From contig JANAVB010029819.1 in NCBI GenBank assembly GCA_029216955.1, positions 35,966,831-36,030,830 of the forward strand: a stretch of 64,000 nt of DNA, read 5' to 3'. Made by a program: the position numbers and the translations under genes. The stretch comes from Iris pallida (Eukaryota; Streptophyta; Magnoliopsida; Asparagales; Iridaceae). Below the pieces are notes generated by a model that was not told the DNA's origin, ran no database searches, and saw only the letters and a program-made list of their open reading frames with translations. The number at the start of each line of letters is the position of its first letter. The stretch's first letter is position 1. Positions 58,804-64,000 of this stretch are shown here, one piece after another.

Positions 58804-61399
58804 AGGTTGGGATTGTGCCCCGGACCGCGTGACTACGACTGTAGCTTCTTCGATGTCCGCCGAGATTGTGTGACAGGACCTGAATTTTCCACTCTTATTT
58901 TTAGATGGAAGATGATGTGGATCGAGTGACTTCCGATACCAAGTCTGGATGGATCCATATGACCTCCCCTCGTGATGTGGTAAGGGGTACTAGACCAGCA
59001 GCCTGATCTCGGAGAGGTAGAAGATTAGCGATCTCCATTGTTGCCACGTGGATGGAGACTACTCCGTCTTGAGTTTCCGTCGGAGGAAAACTGCCGAATT
59101 GTACTGACACCATGTTGGCTGCCACAGTTACCTCTTCGAAATCGATAGCCAGGGCATTCGAATCGATGAGGTTTTGGATGTACCGTTTTAGCTAGTAACA
59201 GTCGTGTGTAGCATGGTGGACGTAGCGGTGATAATGGCAGTACTTTGGGTTCTCCATCTCTGCCGGCCGCGGTTCCCATCTTGGTGGAGGAAGCTAAATT
59301 CTGTCTCCTTGTATGAGCATGTCCAAGATGGGCTTGACGTGACCATCTTCGAAGGAGTAAGTGATTTGTGACCATTATTTGTCTGCTGGCTTTGGCTCAG
59401 GTTTTTGTGCTATATCGGCCACCATAGCCTGCTTTCCCCTGCTGTCCCGATTGTTGGAGGGGCTACCCCCATTATCGTTGTTGGGACGCTTGCCCTTGTT
59501 CTCTCCATCCGAGATGTGCAATCCCAGTTGGCGAGCCTTCTTTAGTCGTTCTTCGGCGCTTGTGGCACTGATGAAGAACGTCTTCCAATCCTTGAATTGA
59601 CTTTCGCCCATCCAGAGACTGATTGTTGGAAGCAGTCTCTTTTGGCAAATTTCAATTAAGGAGGAATCCGGGTTTCCAGAGGGCAACTTCATGGCGGTTT
59701 GGCGGAACCTCTCGATGTAGTTTCTTGTCAGCACCTTCTCTCCTTAGACAACGTCTATGAGGGTGGACATTGTGATGTCCTGCCCTACTTCGTAGAATCT
59801 CTGTAAGAACATGCGTTTGAAGCCGACGAAGGAGTGGATGCAGTTGTCTGGCAGGTTGCGGTACCAGTCGAAGGCGACTCCTTCCAGTGCCCCGATGAAT
59901 AATCGTGTGAGAATGGCATCGTCATGGGGCAGATAGTCGGTGGTGACCTCGAAGTAAGTGATGTATCGACTTGCTGAGGTCTTGCCATCATAAGGATTGA
60001 TGTTGAATGACTTATATCTTGGTGGAAATGGAACGTCCCTCCGTACAGCAGGGTACGGTTGTCGTATTCTGAGGTCTTGAGAATTTTCTCGAGCGTGGAA
60101 CATGGCTCGGAGCTCTTGGACCTCTCTTCTCACTTCGCGGGCCTCATCCACGGCGATGGAGGCCGTTGTTTCAGGAGGATCGTTGCCCGGGTTTGGTGCC
60201 GCCGAATTCGAGTCCGCATTGACCGCGGGACCCGCGCTTGTTTGGACAGGCGTCCCTCCTTGCAGAGTTGGAAGGGCCTCTTTAATCTCATCTACAGATT
60301 TGACCAAAGCAAGCAATATGGTTTCGAGACTGTCGATGCGCTGGCGATCACTGGAACCACCTTGGTTGCTGTCTGTCATGAATACCATCTTCACATGAGG
60401 AGAGATAGACGGAGCGGTAGAGGAAGCGCCCTCCGAATCGTACCCCTGTAGTGAGAAGTCATTGGGGTAGGTGGGTATGTTCCCTTTTGATTCAGACTCG
60501 GAAGGAACAGTACCCCCAGTCTCCGAGTTTACCTCATCTTGGGAGTTGTGGACGTCCTCGGGGACGTCGAGGTTTGCTGTATCCGATGGGAGAGTTGTCT
60601 CACCTGGCTCGTCTTCCTGGAACATCGAATTGCTGTGGAGGCTCGGAGGGGTGCTACCCCCAGCCCCAGCAACCCCCTGCATTGTGGACGACGAATCTCC
60701 CACTGTAGTAGATTTCGTCTTAGAGCGAGTACCTTGAAAAACTCTGTTGGTGGGCACCCGTTTGGATGACAGTCTTTTAGTCACAGTGGTTGAAATCTTC
60801 GGGCTGGAAACATTTGTCTTCTTCTCCCTTCCATCAGCGGAGACTTTTCGAGCGAAGTTGCAGGAGGCGACGGGTAGTGCCTTGTCTTCTGAAGATGGCT
60901 GTTGCAGTCTTTGAAAGACAGACTGCCGGTCTTCTCGTATCGTCGTGCCGTTGCAGCAGCAGTTGACGAAGACTTGGGTGCAGTGACGTCCGTGGGAGGA
61001 CTCTTTGTACCCCGATACATCTTCTCTTTCCTTGCGTTTGTGGAGGATGGCCTCACGCAAGTCAGATGGGTCTAGAGCGACCATGTTTGCTCCCGGGATT
61101 TTGGGAGACTTTTGCGAACCTCTCTGTCCATCTGCCGCCGGGGGCTGGACTCGAGTGGTTCTGTACAACTTCCCATCCGAGGCCCACGTAGCAGTATGCG
61201 GAACGCTCGGATGGTCAGAGGTCAAATCAGCGGACCGAACTTGCCAGGCTCGCGCTGCTTTAGACTTTTTTGCTCTAGTGCGTACGGGCACATAGTAGGA
61301 AGGGTCTAAGTGATACTGGAGAGAGTCAGACATATCTTCTTGGGAGCACAAGAGATCAGGACCGTACGAGAGGCGGTCGAAGACAGAGTCGCGGGGAGT

Positions 61400-61565
61400 A
61401 GGCGTCATGCGGCTGTCATCGTTGGTCCATATACGGCTGGCAGACGTAGCCGTATAAGCTTTCTTCATGCGGCTGGAAGTCTCGGCCGCATGAGCCTTCT
61501 TTATGCGGCTGGATGATCTGGCCGCATGGATTTTCTTCATGCGTCCGGTAGATCCACCCGCATGA
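61400..61565 (-). repeat. 36-bp hairpin array inside Tat-C gag
   Basis: On the + strand ATGCGGCT/ATACGGCT at 61407, 61431, 61467, 61503 and 61539 (last four at exactly 36 bp; the 61539 copy is ATGCGTCC) and GGCCGCAT/AGCCGTAT at 61448, 61484, 61520. ATACGGCT at 61431 faces AGCCGTAT at 61448, so a changed base pair is still complementary. Confidence 0.88.
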
Positions 61566-61977
61566 GCCTCCTGCATGTGGTTGACAGACTTTGGCCACAG
61601 GAGTGCTCGACTTCTTCTTGGGGTGCATAGAGTCGCTCTTTGTCCCTGTAAGTCCGGCATCGTAATGCTTTACTCTGCTGGACTCGGGGACAGCAGAGTT
61701 CTCTACGGCTCGAAGTGGAGCCGTATGAGAATCACCCTCGCCGCCTTTGGTAGGAGATAGTACCCCGTCTTGAGCTTGTGGAGGAGCAAACGATTTTGGC
61801 CTCCACTCGCAGCGAGCTTTCTTTGTGCGGGTTCGCTTCTGGATCGGGCCAGCACTTCCTTCAGAGAGCATCTCTTCAAACGCTTGTTGGTCAAAACGGA
61901 CGACCATCTTCTGTTGCGTGGAGCCAAGCTTGGCTGTATCCGACTGCGTCACCAACTCCTCAACCATGGAGAAGTTT

Positions 61978-61996
61978 GTCTCCAGCAGAGTCGCCA
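61978..61996 (-). other. PBS of Tat-C
   Basis: Minus strand TGGCGACTCTGCTGGAGAC, 3 bases inside the 5' LTR. Confidence 0.78.
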
Positions 61997-61999
61997 TCG

Positions 62000-63322
62000 T
62001 GTTTGCTATTGATTGTAAAAGTACAGAACAGTTTTATGGGAGTACTGAACTTAGACTCACAATACAAACTTGCTTGTACAAAGAAAGCCTAGGGACGAAA
62101 GCCTAGGTACAGCGGACTAAATATAATTATTTATTTTAGATTCTAGGGGGTGACGATAGAGGCTTGGGAAGGTGACGGCAGCCCTGCCTTACTACTTGAA
62201 CGATCGGTATGCAGCCTTGGCTCCAGAAGATTTGCTCGGCATTGAAGAAATGCTCTCTTTGCTCCCTCTCTGCTTTTTCCACCATGTCTTCTGATCTCAA
62301 AAAGGGGTCTCTCTGGTCACACTCTCTCCGTTGTGTATATTGCCAGGGAATGTATATATCGTAAGAGAATGGCACCTTGTTATTTATAGGAATGGGGTAT
62401 GACCATTAGGGCTGCCAATGATTGCTTCCTGGGGATGGCGGCGGCCTGTGGATTGGTCAATCTAGGCCATTCGTTTTGATTGTGATGAATCTGGACCATT
62501 GAGTGTAGATTACACCAAATCTCATCAGCAGTTAATGCTGATTGGAATAAATCTTCCTCATAATGATCTTCTGATGTCTGCGAATAAATTTGATTTATTC
62601 TCCTGCCACGTGTACCAGATTATTGGGATTTGACCCAATCTTTGATTGCAATAAATTTGAGAAATTGATCGGCTTAGGACACGTGTCCTAGGAGCCACTG
62701 GGGGGATCTGAACCGTATGAAGATTGAGCTGCATAAGATTTGGGCCGCATATAGTTTTGGGCCACATGTCAGGGCTGCCTGGGTAGTGGCCCTCCCTCGA
62801 ACCTTTGAACCGAATGGAGGTGATCATTGCGAACCGCATAGGGATACATCCGCCTGAGCCGTATGGAAATGGTCCGCTTGAGCCGCATGGGAAGGCCTCC
62901 GTTTGAGCTGCATGAGACAGTTTCGGCCTGAGCCGCATAGGACGGCTTCATTCTGAACCGCATGAGAAGTCTTTGCTCGAGCCGCATACGAACGCCTACG
63001 TGGCAAGGCCACGTGGCATTTTTATGGATCTCGGGAGATTGTGTCAGAGATCTCTTTCTCTTTCCTAGGGGTCTGTCATTATGATAGAGTCATAATTGCC
63101 TCTCTTGTGTAAGGGCTGTCACTCTTTTCAGAGTTGTCAGCCGTCAAAGTAATTAATGCAGCATAGGTCGGAGGGGAACACTGTTACGCCATGTGTCTTC
63201 TGAGCCGCATGGGATGTCTTGGGCCGCATAGTCCCTTATGCCGTATGACTCTCTGAGCCGCATGGGCTTTCTGAGCCACATGAGATTTCCTAGCCGCATG
63301 GATCATTTTCCATGCTTCTACA
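62000..63322 (-). repeat. 5' LTR of Tat-C (right)
   Basis: 1323 bp, ends TGTTTGCTATTG and CATGCTTCTACA on the + strand; flanked by the TSD at 63323. TATA box at 62381-62388 (minus). G-box pair near 62997-63018, the outer one partly changed. GCCGCAT motifs across U3 (62720-63300). Confidence 0.93.
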
Positions 63323-64000
63323 CCTCCAACAATCAGGACAGCAGGGGTAAGCAGGCTATGGTGGCCGATACAGCACAGAAACCTGAGCCAAAGCCGGTAG
63401 ACAAACAATGGCCGCAAATCACTTACTCCTTCGAAGATGGTCACGTCAATCCCATCTTGGACATGCTCATACAAGGAGACAGAATTCAGCTTCCTCCACC
63501 AAGACGGGAACCGCGGCAGGCAGACATAGAGAACCCAAAGTACAGCTATTACCACCGCTACGTCCACCATGCCACACACGACTGCTACCAACTAAAATGG
63601 TACATCCAAAATCTCATCGATTCGAACGCTCTGGCCATCGATTTCGAAGAGGTAACAGTCGAAGCCAATATGGTGTCAGTATAATTCGGCAGCTTCCCTC
63701 CGACGGAAACTCAAGACGGCGTGGTCCCCATCCCTCTAGCGACAATGGAGATTGCTAATCTTCTACCTCCCCGAGATCAGGCTGCTGGTCTAGTGCCCCT
63801 CACCACATCACGAGGGGAGGTCATGTGGATGCATCCAGACTTGGTATTGGAAGTGACTCGGCCCACACCATCTTCCATCTGCCAGAAGAAGAGTGGAAAA
63901 GTCAGGTCCTGCCGCACAATCTCGGCAGATATCGAAGAAGCTACAGCCGTCGTCACTCGGTCTGCGGCACAATCCCAACTTGTGGCTGACAACCCGGCTG
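63323..64000 (+). pseudogene. Tat-B gag, part 2
   Basis: Resumes after Tat-C: NNQDSRGKQAMVADTAQKPE, then the zinc knuckle region at 63544-63585, which reads S-YYHRYVHHATHDC: the first Cys of the CHYH motif is Ser (AGC). A TAA at 63682-63684 (Gln in the sister copies) stops it after NMVSV. Homology with Tat-I continues to the window edge (FPPTETQDG, then ISADIEEATAVV). Confidence 0.9.

Larger units (their letters stand above)
58861..61997 (-). pseudogene. Tat-C gag
   Basis: First in-frame ATG at 61997, inside the PBS (MATLLETNFSMVEEL); the ATG used in Tat-I and Tat-B is ATA here. A frameshift lies near 61590-61660. The hairpin array is at 61400-61565, the Retrotrans_gag core at about 59830 (GVAFDWYRNLPDNC), the zinc knuckle near 59205-59250 (CHYHRYVHHATHDC). 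Stops at 59744 (after MSTLIDVV), 59375 and two near 59200-59300. Otherwise collinear with Tat-I and Tat-B. Confidence 0.9.
50131..63322 (-). mobile_element. Tat-C: full-length Tat-lineage retrotransposon (13.2 kb)
   Basis: Both LTRs present and each 1323 bp, perfect 5-bp TSD, PBS, gag-pol, antisense gene and PPT all in place. The 4-kb size difference from the Tat-I internal region is mainly the missing PMD-like exons. By eye, LTR-LTR divergence is around 5-6 percent over about 550 bp, so the insertion is not recent. Sense genes have stops and frameshifts. Confidence 0.95.
46223..64000 (+). mobile_element. Tat-B: Tat-lineage retrotransposon, runs off the window
   Basis: 5' LTR 46223-47573, PBS 47577-47595, gag 47564-50130, then Tat-C inserted, gag resuming at 63323-64000. 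Left flank CATAT (46218-46222). Pol and the antisense gene lie beyond the window. Confidence 0.92.

Overview
This window is plant nuclear DNA made almost entirely of nested LTR retrotransposons. The plant assignment rests on three things: a SIRE/Maximus-type Ty1-copia element with an extra third ORF, Ty3 elements of the Tat lineage carrying a second (archaeal-type) RNase H and an antisense gene, and a plant mobile domain-like protein. I found no host gene, tRNA, rRNA or CRISPR array. The species cannot be named from the sequence.

Layer 1 (1-43261, + strand): one SIRE-like copia element, from its primer binding site at base 1 to the end of its 3' LTR at 43261. Three later insertions split it. 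A 4.36-kb solo LTR (457-4820) interrupts gag. A Tat element (Tat-I, 6165-23598) sits between gag and integrase, and the copia protease is missing there. A Ty3 element with about 4.2-kb LTRs and no visible genes (element A, 25688-39216, minus strand, TSD ATCAA) splits the reverse transcriptase. Element A carries a younger solo LTR (D, 32681-35295, TSD ACACC) inside its own right LTR.

Layer 2 (43262-46222): a spacer and remnants of two more Ty3-type LTRs.

Layer 3 (46223-64000): a second Tat element, Tat-B (+ strand, runs off the window), with a complete third copy, Tat-C (50131-63322, minus strand, TSD CCTCC), inserted in its gag.

The Tat family is the most interesting content. The sense strand encodes gag, protease, RT, RNase H, archaeal-type RNase H and integrase in one polyprotein frame that starts at the LTR/PBS border. 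Downstream of pol lie two families of tandem repeats, then a gene on the opposite strand with its own TATA box and spliced structure. In Tat-I that antisense gene encodes a large PMD-like protein. In Tat-C the same promoter and first exon lead to a protein of only about 113 residues. A short motif, ATGCGGCTC, occurs dozens of times: in the U3 of every LTR of this family, in the antisense gene's first intron and upstream region, and, as alternating inverted copies, in a 36-bp-period hairpin array inside gag. Gag copies of AGCCGCAT are complementary to the U3 copies, which suggests structured RNA or end-to-end RNA pairing.

All sense-strand coding regions are decayed, mostly by C-to-T or G-to-A stop codons in Tat-I. 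The only gene model without a break is the small antisense gene of Tat-C.
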